Source: Actinomycetota bacterium (lineage in GTDB: Bacteria; Actinomycetota; Actinomycetes; Actinomycetales; Microbacteriaceae). From it: DNA of 53,194 nucleotides. The translations under genes and the position numbers were made by a program. The notes under the pieces are model-generated. The model saw nothing but the letters and a program-made list of their open reading frames with translations. It was not told the DNA's origin and made no database searches. This document shows, piece after piece, positions 17,126 to 25,494 of this stretch. How positions within the stretch are numbered: the first letter of the stretch is position 1; each line of letters starts with the position of its first letter. Location of the stretch: positions 1-53,194 of the forward strand of contig JAFDWK010000015.1 of assembly GCA_018268515.1 (NCBI GenBank). The letters run 5' to 3'.

Positions 17126-17212
17126 GGTCGGCCTCACTCCTCAGAAGTGGTGGTCATCTTCCTTCTAGGGTAGCGGCGGATCCTCTGCGCGGCACTGTCG
17201 TACGCTGAGAGC

Positions 17213-18214
17213 GTGACCCGACGGATCCCGCTCGACGTCCCCCTGATCATCGGCCATCGCGGCGCTCCCGGCTATCGTCCGGAGCACACCGCCTCCTCCT
17301 ACCGCCTCGCGTTCGCGATGGGTGCGGACGCTGTCGAACCCGACGTCGTGGCGACGAGCGACGGCGTGCTGGTGATCCGGCACGAGAACGAGATCTCCGG
17401 GACGACGGACGTCGCCGACCGGCCCGAGTTCGTGGATCGGCGCACCACGAAGCGCATCGACGGCGTGCCGCTCACGGGCTGGTTCACCGAGGACTTCACC
17501 TGGGCCGAGCTGGCGACGCTGCGCTGCCGCGAACGCCTTCCGGCGCTGCGGCCCGGATCCGCCGGCTTCGACGACATCGAGCCGATCCTGCGTCTGACCG
17601 ACCTCCTGGAACTCGTGGCGGAGTCCTCGGCCGAGCACGGGCGGGAGCTCGGCGTGGTGCTGGAGATCAAGCACGCCACCTTCTTCGCCGGGATCGGGCA
17701 TGACCTGGCGGCCCTGGCCGAGCGCGATCTGCGCGCGGCGGGCTGGGCGTCGGGCGAGCATCCGCTGTGGCTCGAATCCTTCGAGCAGAGCGTGCTCACC
17801 GACCTGCGCACGCGCGGTGTGCACGGGGAGTACGTCTACCTGCTCGAGGCCGAGGGGGCCCCGGCGGACCTCGTCGCGCGCGACGGCGCGTCGGCGGCGA
17901 CCTATGCGGATGCGCTCACCCCCGCGGGGCTGGACGCCCTGACCGGCGTCGTCGACGGCATCAGCGTGGACAAGCAGATCCTGCTGCGGGACTCCGGTCC
18001 GCAGCTCGTCGCCCAGGCGCATGCCGGGAATCTCGCCGTGTTCACCTGGACCTGCCGCCCCGAGAACGCCTTCCTCGATCGGCGCTTCCGCACCGGTGCC
18101 GGTGCGGCGTTCGGCGACTATCGCGCCGAGTGGGCGGCGCTCGCCGCGACCGGTGTGGATGGAGTGTTCGCGGACCACCCGGATCTCGGGGTCGACGTCT
18201 TCCAGCGGGCATAG
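17213..18214 (+). CDS. Glycerophosphodiester phosphodiesterase
   Basis: A 333-residue GDPD-family enzyme that hydrolyses glycerophosphodiesters to glycerol 3-phosphate and an alcohol. The metal and catalytic sites are visible: IIGHRGAPGYRPEHT near residue 15, then DAVEPDVVATSDGVLVIRHE, and LEIKH in the middle. No signal peptide is seen, so a cytosolic location is likely. TACGCT (17201-17206) lies 6 nt before the GTG start, giving a leaderless transcript. The length matches the longer, GlpQ-like group rather than the 240-residue UgpQ type. Confidence 0.92.
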   Translation: MTRRIPLDVPLIIGHRGAPGYRPEHTASSYRLAFAMGADAVEPDVVATSDGVLVIRHENEISGTTDVADRPEFVDRRTTKRIDGVPLTGWFTEDFTWAELATLRCRERLPALRPGSAGFDDIEPILRLTDLLELVAESSAEHGRELGVVLEIKHATFFAGIGHDLAALAERDLRAAGWASGEHPLWLESFEQSVLTDLRTRGVHGEYVYLLEAEGAPADLVARDGASAATYADALTPAGLDALTGVVDGISVDKQILLRDSGPQLVAQAHAGNLAVFTWTCRPENAFLDRRFRTGAGAAFGDYRAEWAALAATGVDGVFADHPDLGVDVFQRA

Positions 18215-18315
18215 GCCCCGCTCCGGATCCGATACCGCGCCAGCACGCTCGTCGGGAACGTGACCGTGCGCGGGTTCGACGACCGCTGTTCCTAGGTGGC
18301 TCCTATGCTGGCGGC

Positions 18316-19383
18316 ATGGACGGAATCGTCGCGGAGGGGGTCGGCCGGTCGTTCGGGAGCGTGCATGCGGTGCGCGAGGCGACCTTCCGGGCGGCCGCGG
18401 GCAGGGTCACGGGGCTCGTGGGGCCGAACGGCGCGGGCAAGACGACGCTGCTGCTCATGCTGGCGTCGCTGCTCGCACCGGATCGCGGCAGCATCCGCGT
18501 CGGCGGGGTCGATCCGATCACGGATCCGACCGCGGCGCGCCGGGTGCTGGGGTGGATGCCCGACGCGCTGGGCGCCTGGCCGTCGCTGACCGCGCACGAG
18601 AGCATCGTGACCACGGCGCGTCTGCACGGTCTGGCCCGGGAGGACGCGCACCGCCGGGCCGCGGAGCTGCTCGCCCTGGTGGGCCTGGAGCCGCTCGCGT
18701 CGTCGCCGGCGAAGGTGCTCTCGCGGGGGCAGAAGCAGAAGCTCGGCCTCGCCCGCGCTCTCGTGCACGATCCGCAGGTGCTGCTGCTGGATGAGCCGGC
18801 CTCGGGGCTGGATCCGGAGGCGCGCGTGCAGCTGCGGGTGCTGCTGCGCCGGCTCGCCGCGGAGGGGCGCACCGTACTCATCTCCAGCCACGTGCTGTCC
18901 GAGCTGGAGGAGGTCGTCGACGACGTCGTCTTCCTCGTCGCCGGGGAGGTCGTGGACGCACCCGCGGCGCAGGCACGCGCCTGGCGGATCCGGATCCTTC
19001 CCGCGCATGACGCCGATGCGCCGGGAGCCGAAGCACACGAGGTGGATGCGCCCGGAGCCGGAGCACACGGCGCCGAAGGGCACGGAATCGAAGCGCGCGG
19101 AGCGGAGGCCCCGGCGGATCCCCGCATCGCCGCGGCGGCGGCGCTGGGCGTCGCGACGGAGTCGCTCGGCATCGACCGGGGCGATGTGCTCGCGGTCTTC
19201 ACGAACGAGCGCGACGCCGCGGCGGGGCTCGCCCGCCTGGTGGGCCGGGGGCTGGCGGTGAGCGCCTTCGCCCCGGCGCAGAGCGAACTGGAGCAGGCGT
19301 TCCTCTCTCTCGGGGATGCGCCGTCGCCCGGGGAGACCCCGTCCCCGGGAGATGCGCCGCAGACCGATGGGGGCGCACGATGA
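18316..19383 (+). CDS. ABC transporter ATP-binding protein with low-complexity insert
   Basis: A 355-residue ATPase of an ABC-2 type exporter. The Walker A motif is GPNGAGKTTLL, the signature is LSRGQKQKLGLARAL, and Walker B is VLLLDEPASGLDP, followed by ISSHVLSELEEV. Between about residues 230 and 268 there is a repetitive Ala/Gly/His/Glu stretch (units like DAPGAEAHE and GAGAHGAEGHG) that is not part of the fold. TATGCT ends 6 nt before the ATG. The stop overlaps the ATG of the permease gene (ATGA), so the two form one unit. The substrate is unknown. Confidence 0.92.
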   Translation: MDGIVAEGVGRSFGSVHAVREATFRAAAGRVTGLVGPNGAGKTTLLLMLASLLAPDRGSIRVGGVDPITDPTAARRVLGWMPDALGAWPSLTAHESIVTTARLHGLAREDAHRRAAELLALVGLEPLASSPAKVLSRGQKQKLGLARALVHDPQVLLLDEPASGLDPEARVQLRVLLRRLAAEGRTVLISSHVLSELEEVVDDVVFLVAGEVVDAPAAQARAWRIRILPAHDADAPGAEAHEVDAPGAGAHGAEGHGIEARGAEAPADPRIAAAAALGVATESLGIDRGDVLAVFTNERDAAAGLARLVGRGLAVSAFAPAQSELEQAFLSLGDAPSPGETPSPGDAPQTDGGAR

Positions 19384-20405
19384 ACGCCGGGCGCGTCTGG
19401 ACCATCGCCCGCCTCGAGCTCACTCAGCGCCTGCGCAGCCCCGGCTGGTACATCCTGCTCGGCGTGTTCGCGCTGGTGCTGCTCATCGTCACCGTGCTCG
19501 CACTCCTGGCGTTCTCGTACACCCCGACGACGGGCGCGGGCGCCTACTCGGTGATCGTCATGCTGGTGCTGCTGCTCGTGGTGCTGATCTCGCCGACGCT
19601 CAGCGGATCCTCGATCAACGGCGACCGCGAGGCCGCGACGCTCGCGGCTCTGCAGACCACCCTGGCCGGCACCGGCGACATCCTGTGCGGCAAGCTCCTG
19701 GCCGCCGTCATCACGGGCTCGGCGTTCCTGGTCGTGGCCGTGCCGTTCCTGGTCGTCTCGATGCTCGCGGGGGACGTGCGCATCGACGTGCTGCTCGTCT
19801 CATTGCTCGTGCTGGCCGCCGAGATCGTGATCGTCGCGGCGATCGGCGTGGGCTGGAGCGGGCTCGTCGCGCGCCCGCTGTTCTCCGTCGCGAACACCTA
19901 CCTCGTGGTGGCGGCGCTGTGCCTCGGCACCCTGCTGATCTTCGGGCTGGCCGGATCCGTGATCCGCACCGACGTCGAGATGCGCACCCGCACCTGGGAT
20001 GAGCAGAGCGGGCCGAACTGCGACAGCTGGGAGACGCACACCGTGTCGCAGCCGCGCTTCGACTACGTGTGGGGATTCCTCGCGGCGAACCCGTTCGTGG
20101 TGCTCGCCGATGCGACCCCGACGACGTACTCGTCGTACGGCACTCCGAATGACATGTTCGGCGGCATCAAGCTCTCCGTGCGCTCCGCACAGCTCCCGCC
20201 GCAGACGCTGAACACCTACGACCCCTGCCTGCAGAGCCCCGATGGCGGGCGTCCCACGCCCAAGGAGATCATCGACTCCACCACGCCGAGCTGGTTCGTC
20301 GGGCTCGGGATCCAGGTCGTGATCGCGGGCGGGCTGTTCGCAGGCGCCTGGGCGCGCACGCGCACCCCGGCGCGGCGGCTGCCGCCCGGCACGCGCATCG
20401 CCTGA
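19380..20405 (+). CDS. ABC-2 type transporter permease
   Basis: A 341-residue membrane protein. After a short cytoplasmic start (RLELTQRLRSPGWYILLG) come about six hydrophobic segments, with GSSINGDREAATLAALQTT typical of ABC-2 permeases, and an extracytoplasmic loop of about 120 residues containing paired cysteines (PNCDSWE, YDPCLQ) before the last helix. It overlaps the ATPase gene by 4 nt and must pair with it to export an unknown substrate. Confidence 0.88.
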   Translation: MNAGRVWTIARLELTQRLRSPGWYILLGVFALVLLIVTVLALLAFSYTPTTGAGAYSVIVMLVLLLVVLISPTLSGSSINGDREAATLAALQTTLAGTGDILCGKLLAAVITGSAFLVVAVPFLVVSMLAGDVRIDVLLVSLLVLAAEIVIVAAIGVGWSGLVARPLFSVANTYLVVAALCLGTLLIFGLAGSVIRTDVEMRTRTWDEQSGPNCDSWETHTVSQPRFDYVWGFLAANPFVVLADATPTTYSSYGTPNDMFGGIKLSVRSAQLPPQTLNTYDPCLQSPDGGRPTPKEIIDSTTPSWFVGLGIQVVIAGGLFAGAWARTRTPARRLPPGTRIA

Positions 20406-20530
20406 ACGGTCTCCGGCGAAGGGCGTCGCGATCGGGGACGGGTTCAGCGCGCCGCGTCGAGCGGGCGTCGTGCCGTCGTCCCGCTCTCGCGCTCGAACGG
20501 CTCGGCCGGTCGAGTGTCGGCGGGCGCACC

Positions 20531-20536
20531 TAGACT
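20531..20536 (+). promoter_or_regulatory. -10 element of pcrA
   Basis: TAGACT lies 9 nt before the pcrA ATG, so the transcript would have a leader of only a few bases. It is slightly longer than the 6-nt spacing seen at most other genes here. Confidence 0.55.
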
Positions 20537-20545
20537 TGAGGGGTC

Positions 20546-23089
20546 ATGAGCGAAGCCCCTTCCCCCGTCATCCTCCCGCCCGGAACCTCCCTCCGAGGGC
20601 CGGCGGGACCGGCCTCCGGCGCCTCCGACGACGACCTGCTCGCGGGGCTCAACCCGCAGCAGCTCGATGCGGTCACCTACCGCGGGCAGGCGCTGCTGAT
20701 CGTCGCCGGCGCGGGGTCGGGCAAGACCAGCGTGCTCACCCGCCGCATCGCCCTGCTGCTGCGCCGGCGGGAGGCCTGGCCCAGCCAGATCCTGGCGATC
20801 ACCTTCACCAACAAGGCCGCGGGGGAGATGCGCGAGCGCGTGGCGCAGCTCGTGGGCGATTCCGCGCGCGGCATGTGGATCTCGACCTTCCACTCCGCGT
20901 GCGTGCGGATCCTGCGCCGCGAGGCCGAGCAGTTCGGCTTCACCAAGTCGTTCACGATCTACGACTCCGGCGACTCCCGGGCGCTCATCAAGCGGCTCGT
21001 CAAGGAGCACGAGGCCGACGCGTTCGGATACACCCCGGCGGCGATGCAGTCGCGCATCTCGAAACTCAAGAACGAGCTGCAGGACGCGGAGTCCTTCGCC
21101 CGTCAGGCGAACATGTCGGATCCGGCCGAGCGGGTCTTCGTGGAGGTGTTCGCCGACTACCAGCGTCAGCTGCAGAAGGCCAACGCCTTCGACTTCGACG
21201 ACCTCATCGGGCAGACCGTGTACCTGTTCCGCGCCTTCCCGCAGATCGCCGACACGTACCGCCGCCGTTTCCGGCACATCCTCGTCGATGAGTACCAGGA
21301 CACCAACGCCGCCCAGTACGCTCTGATCCACGAGCTCACCCGCCCGGTGCAGGGCCCTGCGACGGGCTCGGGGGCCGGTCCCGAGCCATATGCCTCCAAC
21401 GGCATGATGATCTTCGAGCCCGATCCTTCGGCAGGGTCAGGGACCGGTCCGGATGCCGGGGCCGAGTCGGGGGCGTCGCTCACCGTCGTCGGCGACTCCG
21501 ATCAGTCCATCTACGCCTTCCGCGGCGCCGACATCCGCAACATCAGCGAGTTCGAGCGCGACTTCCCCGGTGCGAAGGTCGTGCTGCTGGAGCAGAACTA
21601 CCGCTCCACGCAGAACATCCTGTCGGCGGCGAACGCCGTCATCAGCAACAACTTCGACCGCAAGGACAAGAAGCTCTGGAGCGACAAGGGGGCCGGTCAC
21701 GCGATCGTCGGCTTCACCGGCTACTCGCAGCACGACGAGGCGCAGTTCGTCGCCGATGAGGTCGAGTCGCTGCGCCGTGCGGGCATGCCCTACGGCGAGA
21801 TGGCCGTGTTCTACCGCACCAACTCGCAGTCCCGCGCGCTGGAGGAGATCTTCATCCGCTCCGCCGTGCCGTACAAGATCATGGGCGGCACCAAGTTCTA
21901 CGAGCGCGCCGAGATCAAGGACGCGCTGGCCTACCTCGTCGCCGTCGCGAACCCGGCCGACGAGATGGCCGTGCGGCGGATCCTGAACAAGCCGCGCCGC
22001 GGCATCGGCGACGTCACCGAGACCTCGATCGCGCGCTTCGCGGAGGAGCACGGTCTGAGCTTCCGTGATGCGCTCGCGCACCCGACCCAGCTCGGGGTGG
22101 GGCCGAAGATCCAGGCCGCGATCGCGCTGCTGGATGCGGTGCTGCGCGAAGCGACCGAGATCATGCTGCCCGCGTCCGGCGAGGTGGCGCCGCCCACGGC
22201 GGTCGCGGAGGGGCTCACGCTGCTGCTGCAGAAGAGCGGCTACATGGACGCCCTGCGCGCCAGCCGCGACCCGCAGGACGAGGCGCGCCTGGAGAACCTC
22301 GACGAGCTCATCGCGGTGACCCGCGACTTCGCACGGAACAACCCCGAGGGCACGATCGCCGACTTCCTCACCGAGGTCGCGCTCGTCTCCGACGCCGACG
22401 ACCTCGACGACGAGTCGGGGGTGGTCTCGCTCATGACGATGCACACCGCGAAGGGCCTCGAGTTCGATGCGGTGTTCGTCACGGGCGTCGAGGAGGACCT
22501 CATCCCGCACCGGATCTCCGCGAACGAGCCGGGCGGCCCGCAGGAGGAGCGGCGCCTGTTCTACGTGGGGATCACGCGCGCCCGCAAGCGCCTGCATCTG
22601 TCGCTCGCGATGACCCGCGCCCAGTTCGGCGAGGTCTCGGTCGCGATGCCGAGCCGTTTCCTGCAGGAGATCCCGTCCGAGCTCATCGACTGGCGGCAGT
22701 CGCCGGGGGATGTGAACTCCCGTGGAGGCATGCAGTCCCGGGCACTGAACGCCCGACGTCCCGGGGGTGCGGGCGGATACGGATCCGGCGGGTTCGGCGG
22801 CGGAACGGGATCCGGTGACCGATTCGCGCCGCGCGCCCTGCCCAAGCGGGACGGGCTCACTCCGCTGTCGACCGCGATGGACAAGTTCCCGAACCGGGTG
22901 ACCGCCAAGGTGCGCGACAACGGCGACCTCGAGCTGAACGCCGGCGACCGGATCCGGCACGACGACTTCGGCGAGGGCGCCATCGAGGCGATCACCGGCG
23001 AGGGCGCGAAGCGGATCGCCCACGTGCGCTTCGACACGGCCGGGCAGAAGAAACTGCTCGTGAAGATCGCGCCGATCGAGAAGATCTGA
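20546..23089 (+). CDS. pcrA: ATP-dependent DNA helicase PcrA (UvrD family)
   Basis: An 847-residue superfamily 1A 3'-5' helicase for repair and replication. Visible motifs: Q-motif LNPQQLDAV, Walker A AGAGSGKT (K60), TFTNKAAGEM, DEYQDTN (from D248), GDSDQSIYAFRGA, EQNYRST, and LMTMHTAKGLEFDAVFV with QEERRLFYVGITRA. The C-terminus has a Gly-rich linker and an RNAP-interaction-like end. An in-frame low-complexity insert of about 40 residues (about 269-309) separates motif II from motif III, where most relatives have about 20 residues; it contains a copy of the short dispersed repeat. It remains in frame with all motifs intact, so the helicase is probably active. Confidence 0.95.
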   Translation: MSEAPSPVILPPGTSLRGPAGPASGASDDDLLAGLNPQQLDAVTYRGQALLIVAGAGSGKTSVLTRRIALLLRRREAWPSQILAITFTNKAAGEMRERVAQLVGDSARGMWISTFHSACVRILRREAEQFGFTKSFTIYDSGDSRALIKRLVKEHEADAFGYTPAAMQSRISKLKNELQDAESFARQANMSDPAERVFVEVFADYQRQLQKANAFDFDDLIGQTVYLFRAFPQIADTYRRRFRHILVDEYQDTNAAQYALIHELTRPVQGPATGSGAGPEPYASNGMMIFEPDPSAGSGTGPDAGAESGASLTVVGDSDQSIYAFRGADIRNISEFERDFPGAKVVLLEQNYRSTQNILSAANAVISNNFDRKDKKLWSDKGAGHAIVGFTGYSQHDEAQFVADEVESLRRAGMPYGEMAVFYRTNSQSRALEEIFIRSAVPYKIMGGTKFYERAEIKDALAYLVAVANPADEMAVRRILNKPRRGIGDVTETSIARFAEEHGLSFRDALAHPTQLGVGPKIQAAIALLDAVLREATEIMLPASGEVAPPTAVAEGLTLLLQKSGYMDALRASRDPQDEARLENLDELIAVTRDFARNNPEGTIADFLTEVALVSDADDLDDESGVVSLMTMHTAKGLEFDAVFVTGVEEDLIPHRISANEPGGPQEERRLFYVGITRARKRLHLSLAMTRAQFGEVSVAMPSRFLQEIPSELIDWRQSPGDVNSRGGMQSRALNARRPGGAGGYGSGGFGGGTGSGDRFAPRALPKRDGLTPLSTAMDKFPNRVTAKVRDNGDLELNAGDRIRHDDFGEGAIEAITGEGAKRIAHVRFDTAGQKKLLVKIAPIEKI
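21425..21447 (+). repeat. Short dispersed repeat, copy 2 (inside pcrA)
   Basis: CCTTCGGCAGGGTCAGGGAC plus CGG encodes PSAGSGTG in the pcrA insert, the same reading phase as the STGSGTD peptide in the DUF3817 gene. It differs from the intergenic copy at 47177-47200 by two bases over the core. Confidence 0.72.
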
Positions 23090-23131
23090 TCGGCGGCGTT
23101 TCGCGCGTGCGGTCGCGGTTAGGCTTGCGCA

Positions 23132-24274
23132 ATGGGTCTTTTCTCGCGCCGTAACAAGCAGGACGACGTCGTCACGCCGGAGCCCGCTCCCGCCTCTGCC
23201 GAGGAGGCCGTCGCGGCCGGCTCGACGGACGTCGAAAGCACCGCCGCCGAGCCCGCCGCCGAGGCCCCGACGCCCACGGTCAACGTCTCGGTGCAGGCGT
23301 TCCGCGGCGTCGGCTCCCCGTCCGGCCCCGCCGTGGTCCCGCCCGCGGAGGCGCCCGAGCCGGGACACGATCTGATCGACCCCGTCGTGGACGAGGCGCC
23401 CGCGGTGCCTTCCGCGCCGCAGGCCTCGTCCGGACGCCCGCCGCTGCCGTTCGCCCCGGCCGACCCGCCGGAGCAGACGGAGTCGATCCCCGGCATGCCG
23501 GACAACGTGCTGCTGCGCGAGGCGCTCGCGATGCTGGGCGAGGACGCGAGCCAGGCCGAGCTGCTCGGCGTGCTGCGCCAATCCCTGCAGGGCAACCTGT
23601 TCCTGCGCGTCAGCGGCGACGCCGGTGAGCAGATCAAGGAGGGCAAGCCGCTCGCCGTCGCCGTGGTCAACGACGGGGAGAACTCGTTCATGCTGGCGTT
23701 CAGCTCGGCGGCCGCGGTACGCGACTCCGTGCAGAGCGGCGACGAGGATCCGGCAGAGACCTCTGCGGTCGTGCAGCCTGTGCAGGCGATCTACCAGAAC
23801 GTCATCGACGGGCCCTTCGCCGGCCTCATCATCGACAACGCATCCGAGCCGCACCGCGTCGTCTTCCCCTCCGAGATCCTGCAGAAGGCGCTCGAGGAAG
23901 CGGATCCGACCTTCGCGATCAAGACGCTGCTCGCGGCACCCCGTGAGCAGGACTCCGAGACGCGCGTGGGCGAGGCGCTGGCCACCGCGCGGCTGTGGGT
24001 CGCGGTCAGCGACGTCGACGGCGACGGCCAGTACGGCGTCGCCGAGGCGCACACCCCCGACGGCTCGCGCTACCTGCAGCTGTTCAGTCACCCCCTCGAG
24101 GTGATCGCGCTCGGCCGCGGGGACCAGCCGCTGCCCTTCACGGCCGAGCAGATCGGCGGTGTGCTGGTGCAGCAGCCCGGCATGAGCGGCGTGCTCATCG
24201 ACGCCGCAGGCCCGGCGATCGCCGTGCATCGCGACGCGCTCGCCCCTGTGATCGCCCTCGCTCCCGCGGAGTAG
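23132..24274 (+). CDS. SseB-domain protein
   Basis: A 380-residue cytosolic protein. The first 115 residues are a disordered Pro/Ala/Glu-rich region starting MGLFSRRNKQDDV; an SseB N-terminal-type domain follows (NVLLREALAMLGEDASQ, then GEQIKEGKPLAVAVVNDGENSFMLAFSS), and a second, less conserved half ends the protein. SseB-domain proteins are widespread in actinobacteria and lack a firm function. TAGGCT ends 6 nt before the ATG (leaderless). It follows pcrA by 42 nt with its own promoter hexamer. Confidence 0.82.
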   Translation: MGLFSRRNKQDDVVTPEPAPASAEEAVAAGSTDVESTAAEPAAEAPTPTVNVSVQAFRGVGSPSGPAVVPPAEAPEPGHDLIDPVVDEAPAVPSAPQASSGRPPLPFAPADPPEQTESIPGMPDNVLLREALAMLGEDASQAELLGVLRQSLQGNLFLRVSGDAGEQIKEGKPLAVAVVNDGENSFMLAFSSAAAVRDSVQSGDEDPAETSAVVQPVQAIYQNVIDGPFAGLIIDNASEPHRVVFPSEILQKALEEADPTFAIKTLLAAPREQDSETRVGEALATARLWVAVSDVDGDGQYGVAEAHTPDGSRYLQLFSHPLEVIALGRGDQPLPFTAEQIGGVLVQQPGMSGVLIDAAGPAIAVHRDALAPVIALAPAE

Positions 24275-24441
24275 GGCGGGAGCGCCGTCGGCGTGCGGTT
24301 CCCCGGAGCTGCGTGCCGACCCGGGTCGCGTTTGACGGTGCGGTCGGGTGTCTGGGGCGCATGGAGGCCCGAGGACGCGGTCCCGGCCCGACGGTGCGGC
24401 CGAGTGCGGCGGGGCGGCCGAGGATGCGGTGGCCCCGGAGA

Positions 24442-25119
24442 TCACTCCGCGAGGGCCAGCGCGCGGAACATGTCGCGCTCGCGCAGCGCCTCGCGGCTGC
24501 TGGGCGCGGCGGGTGTGGGCCGAGGCGGTGTCCGGCCTGTCGTCCGGTGATAGAGCTCGTCGATCAGGCGGGTCGCCAGGCCGACCAGCCGGCCGATCTC
24601 ACGATCGTCGCGATCGATCCACACCGACTTCGGCTCATCGTGGATGGGCCGGAAGTCGTCGTGCTCCTCCCACACGAACAGCGTGCGCTCGGCGCCGAGC
24701 ACATGCTGCTGCCACCACACCTGCCGCAGATAGGTGCGGGGGATGGACCGCCACGACTTGTTGGTGGTCTTGATCTCGGCCAGCAGCACGCGGCCGCCCG
24801 CCTCCTGCACGATCCCGTCCGGGGTGGCCAGGTGCCGCTTCTCGACCTCGGCGCAGAACAGCGCGGAGGAGGGCAGGATGCCGTGCGTGGCGGCGACCCA
24901 GGCGGCGATCTCGGGCTCGCGGCGGCGGCCGTGGTCCGTGTAGGCGTTGCCGCCGAAGCGCGGGCCCGCGCCGAGCTTGGCGTCCGCCGCGCGGGCGATC
25001 GAACCCTCGCTGGTGAGCCCGGCCACGTCGGTCGCGGTGATGCCGCGCGCCCGGGCCCGCAGCCACGCTACCCGATCGCGGGAATCCGCGATGATGCGCG
25101 CTTCGAGCTCCGGGGTCAC
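24442..25119 (-). CDS. YqaJ-type viral recombinase-like nuclease
   Basis: A 225-residue PD-(D/E)XK nuclease of the YqaJ/lambda-exonuclease group. The catalytic set is present: Glu in GRRREPEIAAW (E68/E70), D101 in ATPDGIV, E115 and K117 in LLAEIKTTNKS, and glutamines in YLRQVWWQQHV. Relatives process double-stranded ends in phage recombination, but no phage genes or annealing protein lie nearby, so it may be a domesticated or stand-alone copy. It starts with GTG at 25119; on the minus strand TAGCCT (25131-25126) ends exactly 6 nt upstream. It borders the repeat-flanked AbiEi/DUF559 gene, making this a small accessory patch. Confidence 0.85.
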   Translation of the reverse strand: MTPELEARIIADSRDRVAWLRARARGITATDVAGLTSEGSIARAADAKLGAGPRFGGNAYTDHGRRREPEIAAWVAATHGILPSSALFCAEVEKRHLATPDGIVQEAGGRVLLAEIKTTNKSWRSIPRTYLRQVWWQQHVLGAERTLFVWEEHDDFRPIHDEPKSVWIDRDDREIGRLVGLATRLIDELYHRTTGRTPPRPTPAAPSSREALRERDMFRALALAE

Positions 25120-25494
25120 CCATCGAGGCTACCGCCGCCCGTCGACGTCCCCGGTCCTGGCACGCCGGGGAGCACGGCCTGGCCCGTCGGTCGACGCGGG
25201 GGTGCGGTGTCTGCGTGGCCCGGCTGAGCGTGCACCGCGGAGCCACCGTCGGTGTCGGTGTCGGTGTCGGTCCGTGTGTCGTCGGGTGCACGCACGCGTT
25301 GTCGAGTGCACGGGGTGTTGTCGAGCGCACGGCTTGTTGGCGTCGGGTTCCGGTGCAGTCGGCAGGATCCGGTGTACTCGGGGAACTGCGGACGTCGCGC
25401 GCGGATCGTCCTGCACAACCACCGGTCGGGACGAGTTTCACACGGGTCCTGTGATCGCGGTCCGAGCGCCGCTCGAGGGCACCGAGGATGAGGC
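25120..25494. other. Intergenic region with repeats between YqaJ-like and AbiEi-like genes
   Basis: No credible gene. It holds the YqaJ-gene promoter at its left end, a (GTCGGT)4 microsatellite at 25248-25271, and the diverged block A of the compound repeat at 25281-25380. The remainder shows nothing I can interpret. Confidence 0.75.
25281..25380 (+). repeat. Compound repeat, block A (diverged)
   Basis: Three degenerate 19-20 bp units around the core GTCGAGTGCACGGG-TT lead into TTCCGGTGCAGTCGGCAGGA and a CCGGTG end. The same order (19-bp units, then the TTCCGGTGC...GGCAGGA...CCGGTG tail) is found at 26508-26637 and 26666-26815, on the other side of the AbiEi/DUF559 gene. Confidence 0.78.

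Noticed and set aside
20546-23089. Frameshift or misassembly in pcrA at the low-complexity insert
   Set aside because: All helicase motifs before and after the insert are in the same frame, so it is an in-frame insertion, not a frameshift.
21437-24445. A continuous 1002-codon frame on the minus strand
   Set aside because: Antisense to pcrA and the SseB-domain gene; composition is Arg/His/Asp/Leu-biased without recognisable motifs.
24442-25119. Prophage remnant, because of the YqaJ-like nuclease
   Set aside because: No integrase, terminase, structural gene or attachment-site pair is visible; the neighbours are chromosomal housekeeping genes.
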